The position numbers and the translations under genes are program-made. Below are positions 55,070 through 64,000 of a DNA stretch of 64,000 nucleotides, in pieces. The DNA is taken from the NCBI GenBank assembly GCA_903870545.1, contig CAIQDI010000006.1:62001-126000 (forward strand). Direction: 5' to 3'. A model generated the notes under the pieces. It was not told where the DNA came from, made no database searches, and saw only the letters and a program-made list of their open reading frames with translations. Within the stretch, counting starts at the first letter, position 1. Each line of letters begins with the position of its first letter. This stretch comes from an uncultured Pseudomonadota bacterium. Lineage in GTDB: Bacteria > Pseudomonadota > Gammaproteobacteria > Methylococcales > Methylomonadaceae.

Positions 55070-55807
55070 ATGACATCAATTAAAGATTCGCTTTACAGTC
55101 AACCACTTGGGCAAGTTAATGGCTTTGCCTTTGACGAAAACGTCGCGCAAGTTTTCCCCGATATGATTCAACGTTCCGTCCCGGGTTATCAAACGATAAT
55201 CGCAGCGATTGGTTTATTGGCGGGACGTTTTGCACGACCGCACAGCATTTGTTATGACTTAGGTTGTTCGCTCGGAGCGGCTTCTTTTTCGATGCGCCAA
55301 AATATCACCGTTGAAAATTGTAAAATTATCGCCGTCGATAATTCTACGGCGATGTTGGCGCGTTTAGAAAATTTGCTCCAACAAGAAACACCGCGCCATT
55401 CAACCATTATCGAATTACAATGCGCCGATATTCGAGACGTAAAAATTGAAAATGCGTCCGTCGTAGTGTTAAATTTCACGCTGCAATTTTTAGCTGTTGA
55501 AGACCGTGAAAATTTACTAGCGAAAATTTACGCCGGTTTGTTACCAAATGGCGCGTTGATTATTTCCGAAAAACTCGCGTTTGAAGATGAACGGCAACAA
55601 GCCTTGCAAATTGATTTGCATCACGCTTTTAAAAAAGCGCAAGGTTACAGTGCGTTAGAAATCAGCCAAAAACGCACTGCGTTAGAAAATGTTTTAATTT
55701 CCGAAACTTTCGCGCAACATCAACAACGGCTGCAATCCGTTGGGTTTGGCAGCACGGAATTGTGGTTTCAATATTTTAATTTTGCCTCCTTTATCGCGCT
55801 TAAATAA
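55070..55807 (+). CDS. cmoA: Carboxy-S-adenosyl-L-methionine synthase CmoA
   Basis: CmoA makes carboxy-SAM from SAM and prephenate for wobble uridine modification. The 245 residues have FAFDENVAQVFPDMIQRSVPGY, the SAM motif ICYDLGCSLGAASFSMRQN, IAVDNSTAMLARL and VVLNFTLQFLAVEDRENLL. It overlaps cmoB by one base (TAATG), the usual arrangement. Confidence 0.96.
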   Translation: MTSIKDSLYSQPLGQVNGFAFDENVAQVFPDMIQRSVPGYQTIIAAIGLLAGRFARPHSICYDLGCSLGAASFSMRQNITVENCKIIAVDNSTAMLARLENLLQQETPRHSTIIELQCADIRDVKIENASVVVLNFTLQFLAVEDRENLLAKIYAGLLPNGALIISEKLAFEDERQQALQIDLHHAFKKAQGYSALEISQKRTALENVLISETFAQHQQRLQSVGFGSTELWFQYFNFASFIALK

Positions 55808-56778
55808 TGCCCTATTCCGCCTTGTACCACGCTTTAAAAGAAGCCCATGCCGAAGATTGGGCGGAGCAATTACCGCCACAAATCGCCGACGCTTTCGATA
55901 CCACGAAACACGGGGATTTATGTCGCTGGCAAACGCAATGGGAACAGTTGCCAAAAATAGTGCCGCTGGTTCGTTCAATTTCGACTGACACAGTGAAACT
56001 GGGCAACGCGGAGGAAATTTCACCGGAATTGCAACAGGAATTGAAAGCGCAATTACAAGCATTTAGTCCGTGGCGCAAAGGCCCTTACGATTTATTTGGA
56101 ATTCACATTGACACCGAATGGCGTTCCGATTGGAAATGGCAACGGCTAGAAAATCATATTGCACCGCTGACCAATCGATTGGTTTTAGATGTCGGTTGTG
56201 GCAACGGTTATCACTGTTGGCGAATGTTGGGGGCGGGTGCCAAACGGGTGATTGGCATTGATCCGATGTTGTTGAACGTGATGCAATTTCAAATTATCAA
56301 ACAATTTTACGGTGACGCGCCGATTGACGTTTTGCCATTGGGAATTGAAGCGTTGCCGCCGAATTTACACTGTTTTGATACCGTTTTTTCGATGGGCGTT
56401 TTGTATCATCGCCGTTCGCCGCTGGATCATTTGTTTGAATTGCGCGACAGCTTGAAAAGTGGCGGCGAGTTGATTTTGGAAACGTTAGTGATTGATGGCG
56501 AATTGGGTGAAGCATTATTGCCTGAAGATCGATACGCGCAAATGCGAAATGTGTGGTTTTTGCCGAGTTGCGCGACGCTGGTGAGTTGGTTAATTCGCTG
56601 TGGATTTAAAAATGTGCGCGTTGTCGATGTGACGGTGACTTCGATAGACGAGCAACGCACGACCGACTGGATGCGTTTTCATTCGTTGCAGAATTTTTTA
56701 AATCCTGAAAATTCCGCATTGACCTGTGAAAATTTACCTGCCCCGCAACGCGCCATTTTAATTGCCAACGTGCCGTAA
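55807..56778 (+). CDS. cmoB: tRNA U34 carboxymethyltransferase CmoB
   Basis: CmoB transfers the carboxymethyl group to 5-hydroxyuridine at tRNA position 34. The 323 residues contain SPWRKGPYDLFGIHIDTEWRS, the SAM motif VLDVGCGNGYHCWRMLGAGA, RVIGIDPMLLNVMQF, FDTVFSMGVLYHRRSPLDHL and LPEDRYAQMRNVWFLPS. Overlap with cmoA and matched functions indicate a two-gene operon. Confidence 0.96.
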   Translation: MPYSALYHALKEAHAEDWAEQLPPQIADAFDTTKHGDLCRWQTQWEQLPKIVPLVRSISTDTVKLGNAEEISPELQQELKAQLQAFSPWRKGPYDLFGIHIDTEWRSDWKWQRLENHIAPLTNRLVLDVGCGNGYHCWRMLGAGAKRVIGIDPMLLNVMQFQIIKQFYGDAPIDVLPLGIEALPPNLHCFDTVFSMGVLYHRRSPLDHLFELRDSLKSGGELILETLVIDGELGEALLPEDRYAQMRNVWFLPSCATLVSWLIRCGFKNVRVVDVTVTSIDEQRTTDWMRFHSLQNFLNPENSALTCENLPAPQRAILIANVP

Positions 56779-56906
56779 TTAACGACATGAATATCTGTTA
56801 TTTTGTTTTTCATCACACACACATTGCGAAAAATACGCTTTGGAATACACATCGACGTTCGGGTTTATAGATTTGATTTACGCTGTAACTAATACCGTAG
56901 ACAGTA

Positions 56907-56912
56907 TATAAT
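56907..56912 (+). promoter_or_regulatory. Candidate -10 element of the secA promoter
   Basis: A perfect TATAAT 45 bp before the secA ATG. No good -35 is at the right distance. The secM leader found upstream of secA in enterics was not seen in the 179-bp gap. Confidence 0.45.
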
Positions 56913-56957
56913 TCCACGTTTTTACTAAATTTTCACTAAATTCACATTGGAAAAAGT

Positions 56958-59669
56958 ATGCTGGGCAAACTGGTCAAATTAGTTGTAGGTAGCCGCAATG
57001 ACAGGCTGATTAAGAAAAAAATTGTCTTGGTTAAAAAGATCAATGCACTGTCTTTAGAATACGAAAAACTTTCTGACGTGGCGTTGCAAGCAAAAACGCA
57101 AGAATTTCGTGAGCGTTTAGCGCAAGGGGAAAAATTAAATCAGCTTTTACCCGAAGCCTTTGCCACGGTACGCGAAGCCTCAACGCGGGTTTTCGGAATG
57201 CGGCATTTTGATGTGCAGCTCATCGGCGGCATGATTTTGCACAGCGGTAAAATCGCTGAAATGAAAACGGGCGAAGGTAAAACGTTAATGGCGACGCTAG
57301 CTTCGTATTTGAACGCCTTGCCCGCACGCGGTGTTCACGTTGTCACAGTCAACGATTATTTGGCTCAACGTGATTCCGAAACGATGAAAAAACTCTACGA
57401 TTTTTTAGGGTTGAGTACCGGCGTAATCTTGTCACAAATGGAACCGCCCGAACGTCGTGCAGCCTACGCTTGCGACATTACTTACGGAACCAATAACGAA
57501 TTTGGTTTCGACTATTTACGCGACAACATGGCGTTTACGCTGGATCAAAAAGTACAGCGTGATTTGCATTTCGCGGTGGTTGACGAAGTCGATTCGATTT
57601 TAATTGACGAAGCTCGCACGCCGTTAATTATTTCGGGCCCGACGGACGACACCAGCGATATTTATCTCAAAGTCAACGCCATCGTACCCTTGCTGACAAA
57701 ACAAGCGAAAGAGCATGAAGCCGGTGATTATTCTGTCGATGAAAAAACCAAGCAAATTCACTTAACCGAAGAAGGCCACGAAAATATCGAACGCCTGATG
57801 GTCGAACATGGACTTTTCACGGAAGGCGCGAGTTTATACGATTCGGCGAATTTGCGTTTAATGCACTACATCAGTGCTGCGTTACGCGCTCACACGTTGT
57901 TTAGACGTGATGTCGAGTACATCGTAAAAGACGAACAAGTCATTATTGTCGACGAATTCACCGGTCGAACGATGGTCGGTCGCCGTTGGTCTGAAGGCTT
58001 GCATCAAGCGATTGAAGCCAAAGAAGGCGTGCCAATTCAAAACGAAAATCAAACCCTCGCGGCGATTACTTTTCAGAACTATTTTCGATTATACGAAAAA
58101 TTGTGCGGCATGACTGGCACGGCAGACACGGAATCGTTTGAATTAAATAAAATTTATGGATTAGAAGTGGTTGTGATTCCAACGCATCGCAACATGATTC
58201 GTCGTGATTTGGGTGACGTGGTCTTTTTAACTTCCGCTGAAAAATATAACGCTGTGGCAGGCGATATTAAAGATTGCGTTAGTCGTGGACAACCCGTATT
58301 GGTAGGAACCACGTCGATTGAAAATTCCGAATTGGTGTCGAATTTATTACTCTCACAAGGCATTAAACACGAAGTTTTAAACGCCAAACAGCACGAACGT
58401 GAAGCGCATATTATTGAACAAGCCGGACAACCTTTCGCCGTCACCATTGCCACAAACATGGCGGGACGCGGTACCGATATTGTGTTGGGTGGTAATTTAG
58501 AAGCTGAATTAGTGGCATTAGGCGACGACGTTTCTCAAGCGGCAAAAGACAAAGTACGCGGTGCATGGTTAGACCGTCATAATGCTGTGGTGGCTAGCGG
58601 TGGATTACACGTCATCGGCTCTGAACGCCACGAATCTCGCCGAATTGACAACCAATTGCGGGGTCGTTCTGGACGACAAGGCGATCCCGGTTCGAGCCGA
58701 TTTTTCTTATCCTTGGAAGACGATTTAATGCGAATTTTCGCGTCGGATCGGGTTGCTAGTATGATGCAAAAATTAGGCATGGGCGACGGCGAAGCGATTG
58801 AACATCCTTGGGTAACACGCTCGATTGAAAATGCACAACGTAAAGTGGAAGCGCATAACTTTAACATTCGCAAAGAAATTTTAGCGTATGACGACGTGGC
58901 GAATGATCAACGTAAAGTGATTTACGCACAACGCAGCGATATTATGGCGGCGGACGATATTTCTGACATTGTGACGGCGATTCGCGAAGACGTAGTCAAT
59001 AATATGATTACGCTGTACATTCCCGCCAAAACAATGGCAGAACAGTGGAATATTGCTGGTTTAGAAGAACATTTACGAGTGGAATTTGGCGTTGAAATTG
59101 CGGTACAAAAATTGCTGAATGAAAACAAAAGACTTCACGAAGAAACCTTGCGTCAATATATCATTGATATTTTGCAAAAAAATCACGCAGAAAAAGAAGC
59201 GGCTTTAGGTGCAGACACGTTACGCCACGTTGAGAAAACGTTTATGTTACGCGCGTTGGATCACAACTGGAAAGAGCATTTGGCGGCGATGGATTATTTG
59301 CGTCAGGGTATTCATTTTCGGGGTTACGCACAAAAAGACCCCAAACAAGAGTATAAACGCGAAGCCTTTGATATGTTTACAAATTTACTCGAAACAGTTA
59401 AGTTTGAAGTGGTGGGTTTGTTGTTTAAAATTCCAACAGAAGTCGCTGAATTTGAAAAAGAGCTTGACGCTGAAAATGTGTCGAAAACGGAATCTCCAGT
59501 TGCTGCCATATCACTTGATCGCGAACATTTAATGGCATTAGCGGATACAGAACAACCTACTTTTGTTGAAAACCCGACGAGTTTAATTGATGGTGGTGTC
59601 GGGCGAAATGATCCATGTCCATGTGATTCGGGTTTAAAATACAAGCAGTGTCACGGTAAATTAGCTTAA
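56958..59669 (+). CDS. secA: Preprotein translocase ATPase SecA
   Basis: SecA is the motor that pushes preproteins through SecYEG. The 903 residues show Walker [18 protein letters not shown], Walker [62 protein letters not shown] and [17 protein letters not shown]. The C-terminal zinc/SecB-binding tail is [20 protein letters not shown]. The frame is intact and of normal length. Confidence 0.98.
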   Translation: MLGKLVKLVVGSRNDRLIKKKIVLVKKINALSLEYEKLSDVALQAKTQEFRERLAQGEKLNQLLPEAFATVREASTRVFGMRHFDVQLIGGMILHSGKIAEMKTGEGKTLMATLASYLNALPARGVHVVTVNDYLAQRDSETMKKLYDFLGLSTGVILSQMEPPERRAAYACDITYGTNNEFGFDYLRDNMAFTLDQKVQRDLHFAVVDEVDSILIDEARTPLIISGPTDDTSDIYLKVNAIVPLLTKQAKEHEAGDYSVDEKTKQIHLTEEGHENIERLMVEHGLFTEGASLYDSANLRLMHYISAALRAHTLFRRDVEYIVKDEQVIIVDEFTGRTMVGRRWSEGLHQAIEAKEGVPIQNENQTLAAITFQNYFRLYEKLCGMTGTADTESFELNKIYGLEVVVIPTHRNMIRRDLGDVVFLTSAEKYNAVAGDIKDCVSRGQPVLVGTTSIENSELVSNLLLSQGIKHEVLNAKQHEREAHIIEQAGQPFAVTIATNMAGRGTDIVLGGNLEAELVALGDDVSQAAKDKVRGAWLDRHNAVVASGGLHVIGSERHESRRIDNQLRGRSGRQGDPGSSRFFLSLEDDLMRIFASDRVASMMQKLGMGDGEAIEHPWVTRSIENAQRKVEAHNFNIRKEILAYDDVANDQRKVIYAQRSDIMAADDISDIVTAIREDVVNNMITLYIPAKTMAEQWNIAGLEEHLRVEFGVEIAVQKLLNENKRLHEETLRQYIIDILQKNHAEKEAALGADTLRHVEKTFMLRALDHNWKEHLAAMDYLRQGIHFRGYAQKDPKQEYKREAFDMFTNLLETVKFEVVGLLFKIPTEVAEFEKELDAENVSKTESPVAAISLDREHLMALADTEQPTFVENPTSLIDGGVGRNDPCPCDSGLKYKQCHGKLA

Positions 59670-59682
59670 ATTCGGTCACATT

Positions 59683-59700
59683 CCGCATTTTACAATGCGG
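59683..59700 (+). terminator. Hairpin after secA (weak terminator candidate)
   Basis: CCGCATT (59683-59689) pairs with AATGCGG (59694-59700) around TTAC, 14 bp after the secA stop codon. No T run follows, so termination may be partial. Confidence 0.4.
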
Positions 59701-59757
59701 CATTGAGCGTGTTTCGAGTCTGTTTAATGATGAATTTCCATTAACTTTTAAAAAATC

Positions 59758-60867
59758 ATGAATTGGTTAAAAAACAAGCTCAAATTTACTCTCGAACTCA
59801 ATGCTTTTGGGTTTGGCAAAAAAACCACTACCGTCCTCGGTATCGATATTACGACGACGGTAGTGAAATTATTAGAATTGAGTAAACTCGGTGATAACTA
59901 TAGAGTTGAAAGTTATATGGTTGCGCCGTTACCGCGCGATGCCGTAGTCGATAAACACATTACAGACGTTGCAATAATCAGCGAAGCGATTAAAAAAGCG
60001 GTAGAACGCTCTGGTACAGATTTAAAACAAGCTGCTGTTGCTGTAGGTGGTTCGTCGGTCATCACTAAATTGATCAACTTACCCGCCGATTTAACTGATG
60101 GTGAAATGGTGGAACAAATCATGATTGAAGCGGAGCAATATATTCCTTACGGTATTGACGAAGTTAATTTTGATTTTGAAGTAGAAGGTGTGAATGAAAT
60201 TGATTCGAATCGTGTTAATGTTTTGTTGGCTGCCTCTCGAAAAGAAAATGTAGATGATCGTGTCATGGCGTTAGCATTGGCAGGATTGAAAGCTAAAATT
60301 GTCGATATTGAAGCGTTCGCCATTGAAAATGCCTTCACGTTATTGGCTAATCAGTTACCGTATTCGATAGAAAATAAAACCATTGTGGTGATTGAAATCG
60401 GGGCAAATTTAACCACACTTCACGTTCTTTATAACGGTCGGGCAATTTATACTCGTGAACAAAACTTTGGTGGCAAACAACTTACTGAAGACATTCAGCG
60501 TACTTATGGCTTAACTTATGAAGAGGCGGGCATATCAAAAAAAGTCGGCGGTTTGCCAGATAATTACGAAGCCTATGTGCTTGAACCTTTTAAACGTAAT
60601 ATGGTTCAACAAATTCAACGCGCCGTACAATTTTTCGTCGCGTCGAATGCGAGTCGCCCTATTGACAGCGTTATTATTGCTGGTGGGTGTGCGTCAATTT
60701 TAGGTGTCGATAAATTGGTATCCACTGCGTTAGGTGTGCCAACGTATGTTGCTAATCCCTTTGTGAATATGGAGCTGTCGTCACGAGTCAATCCAAAAAG
60801 TTTAGGAAAAGATGCCCCAGCAATGCTAATTGCTTGTGGATTAGCGTTACGGAGTTTTGATGAATGA
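59758..60867 (+). CDS. pilM: Type IV pilus inner-membrane platform protein PilM
   Basis: PilM is an actin-like cytoplasmic ATPase that docks to PilN. The 369 residues have the phosphate-1 motif VLGIDITTTVVKLLEL, AVAVGGSSVITKLINLP, the family's EQYIPYGIDEVNFDFEV, VVIEIGANLTTLHVLYNG (phosphate-2) and IIAGGCASILGVDKLV (adenosine loop). The N-terminus lies 88 bp after secA; the stop overlaps pilN by 4 bp. Confidence 0.95.
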   Translation: MNWLKNKLKFTLELNAFGFGKKTTTVLGIDITTTVVKLLELSKLGDNYRVESYMVAPLPRDAVVDKHITDVAIISEAIKKAVERSGTDLKQAAVAVGGSSVITKLINLPADLTDGEMVEQIMIEAEQYIPYGIDEVNFDFEVEGVNEIDSNRVNVLLAASRKENVDDRVMALALAGLKAKIVDIEAFAIENAFTLLANQLPYSIENKTIVVIEIGANLTTLHVLYNGRAIYTREQNFGGKQLTEDIQRTYGLTYEEAGISKKVGGLPDNYEAYVLEPFKRNMVQQIQRAVQFFVASNASRPIDSVIIAGGCASILGVDKLVSTALGVPTYVANPFVNMELSSRVNPKSLGKDAPAMLIACGLALRSFDE

Positions 60868-61439
60868 TTAAAATCAATTTATTGCCCTGGCGCGAAGAAT
60901 TACGCAAACAAAAACAACAAAATTTTATCAACGCCCTAATTGCATCGATGGTAGCGACGGTGCTTGTTTTTGCGGGGATTCATTTTTATATTGCTGATGC
61001 ACAAGATTATCAAGAACAACGTAATAAAATCCTGCAAAATGAAATTGCCTTGTTGGATAAGCAAATTATCGATATTAAAAATATTGACGAACAAAAAACT
61101 AGCTTAATTAACAAAATTACTGTGATTCACAATTTGCAACGATCTCGACCCGAGATTGTACATTTATTCAATGAAATTCCACATATCGCTCCGGACGGTT
61201 TATATATAACTAAACTGACACGCACAGGTAGGAACTTGGTGTTTGATGGTAAGGCACAGGCAAACGCTTTAGTGTCTGCTTTTATGAGCAGCATTGATGA
61301 TTCTCCTTGGTTACAAACCCCATCTTTAGATGTCATTAAAACACCCGATAACCTGGCGGCTGACAAAGGAATTAGCGGAGAAAAAATGAACGATTTTACT
61401 TTGCGAACCAAACAAAGTGATTTACCGGACGTAAAATAA
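60864..61439 (+). CDS. pilN: Type IV pilus assembly protein PilN
   Basis: PilN has a short N-terminus that binds PilM (IKINLLPWREELRKQKQQNF, containing the INLLPWR motif), one TM helix at about 26-44, and a coiled coil (EQRNKILQNEIALLDKQ). A ferredoxin-like periplasmic domain follows (DGLYITKLTRTGRNLVFDG). It overlaps pilM by 4 bp and precedes pilO by 16 bp. Confidence 0.94.
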   Translation: MIKINLLPWREELRKQKQQNFINALIASMVATVLVFAGIHFYIADAQDYQEQRNKILQNEIALLDKQIIDIKNIDEQKTSLINKITVIHNLQRSRPEIVHLFNEIPHIAPDGLYITKLTRTGRNLVFDGKAQANALVSAFMSSIDDSPWLQTPSLDVIKTPDNLAADKGISGEKMNDFTLRTKQSDLPDVK

Positions 61440-61455
61440 ACGGATAAATAGAACG

Positions 61456-62079
61456 ATGAAATTAGCAAAAATAAATTTAGCTGAAATCGATTGGCATTTT
61501 AATTCTGCATGGGAATGGCCTATGCCGGTTAAAATCAGTGTTATTGCTTTAAGTTGCATGGCGGTTGCAGGTGGCGCGATTTATTACGATACAATCGGTC
61601 AACTAGCCGCGTTAGGTGTCGCAGAAAAAAAAGAAATTGAATTAAAAAAAACGTTTGTTGTCAAGCACAATCAATCAGAAAATTTACCTGAATATCAAAA
61701 TCAGATTAAACAAATTAAACAAAAACTACTTGAGATTATTAAGCAAATGCCAATGGAGGAGGAAATATCTGGATTGTTAATTGATATTTCTCAAACGGGT
61801 GTTGCCAGTGGTCTGGAATTCAAATTATTTAAGCCAGCTCCGCCTGTACGGCAAGATTTTTATTCCGAATTACCCATTAACCTTGAAGTAGTTGGCAAAT
61901 ACGAAGAGTTGTGTTCGTTTATTAGTGGTCTAGCATCCTTACCGCGTATTGTAACGATTCACGACTTAACCATTGTACCTGCCGACAAAACAAAACTTAG
62001 TAAGCAAAGTAATATGTTAATGACTGTCTTGGTAAAAACGTATCGTGAAAACGGAAATAGTCAAAATGATATTAAATAG
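61456..62079 (+). CDS. pilO: Type IV pilus assembly protein PilO
   Basis: The 207-residue PilO has one TM segment (about 27-47), a coiled coil, and the ferredoxin-like domain with MPMEEEISGLLIDISQTG, GLEFKLFKP, YSELPINLEVVGKYEEL and LASLPRIVTIHDLTI. It pairs with PilN in the inner-membrane alignment complex. Its end overlaps pilP. Confidence 0.95.
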   Translation: MKLAKINLAEIDWHFNSAWEWPMPVKISVIALSCMAVAGGAIYYDTIGQLAALGVAEKKEIELKKTFVVKHNQSENLPEYQNQIKQIKQKLLEIIKQMPMEEEISGLLIDISQTGVASGLEFKLFKPAPPVRQDFYSELPINLEVVGKYEELCSFISGLASLPRIVTIHDLTIVPADKTKLSKQSNMLMTVLVKTYRENGNSQNDIK

Positions 62080-62626
62080 TCCGCCGATATTTTCGCGCAT
62101 TCGTTTTTCACTGATTATTGTTATAACACTTCAGTTAACCGGTTGCGATAACCATAACTTTAGCGATTTGCAGAATTACATTGCCAGCATTAAAGTGAGT
62201 CCTCAGGCACCTATTAAACCGCTGCCTGACTTCAAAATAGTCGAACCATTTGTTTTCAAATTCACTGAAAATTTACGCGATCCATTTAAACCGGTCGAAA
62301 AAATTAAAACCGCTGCCGAACAAGAGGTTGAAATAGAAGAGCCTGACAACGGAATACACCCAGATGCGAGTCGTATCAAAGAGCCACTCGAAGCCTTTAC
62401 AATTAGCGGCATCAGAATGGTTGGCACGGTAAACATGAAATCCGTTTTGTGGGGCTTGGTCAAAAATGAAAATACTATTTATCGCGTCAAAATTGGTAAT
62501 TATCTCGGAAAAAATGACGGCATAATCACTCATATCTACAAAGATAAAATCGACATAATCGAAATTATGCCAAATAAACCAGGGCGTTTCGTCGAACAGC
62601 CTACGACTTTAACTTTAGCGGAGTAG
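62066..62626 (+). CDS. pilP: Type IV pilus assembly lipoprotein PilP
   Basis: PilP links the PilN/O complex to the secretin PilQ. From the ATG at 62066 the product has 186 residues with a lipobox LTGC near residue 26, a disordered proline-rich spacer and LRDPFKPVEK. The HR domain follows: LEAFTISGIRMVGTVNMKSV and IYRVKIGNYLGKNDGIITHI. A GTG at 62045 is in frame but lies deeper inside pilO. Confidence 0.94.
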   Translation: MILNSPPIFSRIRFSLIIVITLQLTGCDNHNFSDLQNYIASIKVSPQAPIKPLPDFKIVEPFVFKFTENLRDPFKPVEKIKTAAEQEVEIEEPDNGIHPDASRIKEPLEAFTISGIRMVGTVNMKSVLWGLVKNENTIYRVKIGNYLGKNDGIITHIYKDKIDIIEIMPNKPGRFVEQPTTLTLAE

Positions 62627-62629
62627 TTA

Positions 62630-64000
62630 ATGATTTTGAAAAAAAGTTCAAAGTTGAATACCTTAATAATAACTTGGCTGCTACTTTTTCTGCCTGTTAT
62701 AACATACGCAGCCATGCCAACGTTATCAGCGATTAACTTTACCTCGCAATCTAACGATAGATTACAGGTACAAATAGAATTGTCTGACACCGCTGCTGCA
62801 CCCAAAGTTTTTAAAACAGACAATCCGACGCAAGTAGTACTGGACTTTACCGGTGTGAAAAATGGGTTGCCGAAAAAAATCTACCCCATCAATCAAGGTC
62901 CCGCTTTGAATGCTTATGTGATTGAAGCAGATGGTCGAGTGCGTGTAATTTTAAATTTACTTGAGCCGATTCCATTCGATATAAAAACCGAAGGCAACAA
63001 AGTTTTTCTGACTTTAACACCCGCTCTTGATACGAAATCCGCTCTTGCTACTAAACCAGTCACAAAACCAATAACCAAATTGAACACGCCCCCAACGACT
63101 AAAGCTATGAATGCTGTGGTAGCGGCATTCATTCCAGAACAGAGGATTAGCGGTTTTGATTTTAAGCGCGGGGACAAAGGTGAAGGACGAATTGTCGTGT
63201 CGTTGGCAAACCCGAATACTATCGTCAATTCTAAAAAAGAAGACGGAAAAGTCATTATCAATTTTTTAAATACGCAATTACCACAAAATTTGGCGAAGCG
63301 TTTAGATGTATCAGAATTTGCCACACCCGTTAAATTTATTGACACCACTTCCGTAAAAAAAGAAACCACTTTGACGATTACAACAGTAAATGATCTTTAT
63401 GATTATTCGGTGTTTCAAATCGATGGTTTGTTGACAGTTGAATTCCGTCCGTTGACCGATGAAGAAAAAGAAAAGCAGGAAAAAGAGCGGGTGAAATACA
63501 CCGGTGATCGATTGTCGCTTAATTTTCAGGATATTGAAATTCGCCACATTATTTCCATTCTGGCAGAATTTACCGGGCAAAACATGGTTGCCGGCGATGA
63601 TGTGGCGGGAAATATTACCTTAAAACTCGATGATTTACCTTGGGATGAAGCCCTTGATTTTATTATGATGACTAAGGATTTGGGTAAATATCAAACTAGC
63701 AACGTAACGTTAATTTCACCGCTCGACAAAATTAAAGATTACAAAGAAAAGCAGCAAAAAATGGAAGAGGTTGTCGAAAAGTCGGACGTGCTGGTAACGG
63801 AATATCTTAAAATCAATTATGCGAAAGCGGAGAGCTTTAAAAATTTATTGAATGGTTTGGATACCGGTGCGTTTGGAAGTTGTGGTGCGAATAACGAAAT
63901 GAACAGCAGCAATATGAGTGTGAGTTCAAGTGGTAGTTCGTCTATCAATAAGGCAGAGCGGCAACAGCAGCCACAAACCCCACAAAATAATGAACCCGCT
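62630..64000 (+). CDS. pilQ: Type IV pilus secretin PilQ (3' end outside window)
   Basis: PilQ forms the outer-membrane secretin channel. The visible 457 codons start 3 bp after pilP. A signal peptide ends near residue 26 (PVITYAAM). Two AMIN domains follow (SAINFTSQSNDRLQVQIELS near 31 and RISGFDFKRGDKGEGRIVVSL near 173), then the secretin N0/N1 region: LSLNFQDIEIRHIISILAEFTGQN, then DLPWDEALDFIMMT. The window ends inside a Ser/Asn/Gln-rich linker (near residue 415) before the secretin core. Confidence 0.96.
   Translation, partial: MILKKSSKLNTLIITWLLLFLPVITYAAMPTLSAINFTSQSNDRLQVQIELSDTAAAPKVFKTDNPTQVVLDFTGVKNGLPKKIYPINQGPALNAYVIEADGRVRVILNLLEPIPFDIKTEGNKVFLTLTPALDTKSALATKPVTKPITKLNTPPTTKAMNAVVAAFIPEQRISGFDFKRGDKGEGRIVVSLANPNTIVNSKKEDGKVIINFLNTQLPQNLAKRLDVSEFATPVKFIDTTSVKKETTLTITTVNDLYDYSVFQIDGLLTVEFRPLTDEEKEKQEKERVKYTGDRLSLNFQDIEIRHIISILAEFTGQNMVAGDDVAGNITLKLDDLPWDEALDFIMMTKDLGKYQTSNVTLISPLDKIKDYKEKQQKMEEVVEKSDVLVTEYLKINYAKAESFKNLLNGLDTGAFGSCGANNEMNSSNMSVSSSGSSSINKAERQQQPQTPQNNEPA

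Noticed and set aside
56779-56957. secM-like arrest peptide upstream of secA
   Set aside because: No open frame with a signal sequence or arrest motif is present in the gap.

Overview
The window is chromosomal DNA from an AT-rich Gram-negative bacterium, almost certainly a gammaproteobacterium. The evidence is ClpS/ClpA, CmoA/CmoB, RlmJ, BamE, SixA, CreA, FtsY-E-X, a pilM-N-O-P-Q type IV pilus operon, and an aa3/caa3-type cytochrome oxidase cluster with Cox11 and SURF1. Coding density is high, many genes overlap by 1-4 bp, and no gap exceeds about 210 bases. I see no tRNA, rRNA, CRISPR array, insertion sequence or prophage. A sulfur-oxidiser or Thiotrichales-like host is a guess from gene content; the sequence does not prove it.

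Layout. 1-3.1 kb: clpA (cut by the window edge), clpS, an ASCH protein and two small orphan genes. 3.1-7.1 kb: a minus-strand operon of GNAT-nitrilase, SixA, CHAD protein and CDF transporter. 7.3-14.8 kb: a small exported protein, then pstS-pstC-pstA-pstB, a shortened PhoU paralogue and phoU, with a clear Pho box upstream of pstS. 14.8-18.6 kb: miaA, bamE, a NYN-domain protein and nth. 17.9-26.8 kb: a tightly packed minus-strand run of porin, periplasmic PstS-like protein, sensor kinase, PLP-fold enzyme, large RTX protein, trpD and nth. 26.9-31.7 kb: SemiSWEET, nadA, dnaB, two TerD proteins and creA. 31.8-37.8 kb: NAD-dependent Mo formate dehydrogenase operon fdsG-B-A-fdhD-fdsD. 37.8-41.6 kb: thiD, thiE, an esterase and a double ABC ATPase. 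41.7-43.7 kb: murU-like gene, exported glycine-rich protein, rlmJ. 43.7-53.2 kb: ftsX, ftsE, ftsY and the cytochrome oxidase cluster. 53.3-59.7 kb: hemB, an MlaC-family protein, cmoA, cmoB, secA. 59.7-64 kb: pilM-N-O-P and the start of pilQ.

The most unusual item is a continuous 564-codon reading frame (45408-47102) in which the C-terminal half of a heme A synthase (CtaA/COX15) is fused directly to the NG GTPase domain of the SRP receptor FtsY. It sits exactly where the cytochrome oxidase assembly cluster meets ftsE-ftsX. Other points worth a second look are the half-length PhoU paralogue that has lost its metal-binding aspartate, the RTX protein gene whose end overlaps the trpD start inside a sensor-kinase/porin operon, the phosphate/polyphosphate-flavoured cluster beside pst, and several stable hairpins between cistrons (after pstS, after coxA, after creA).
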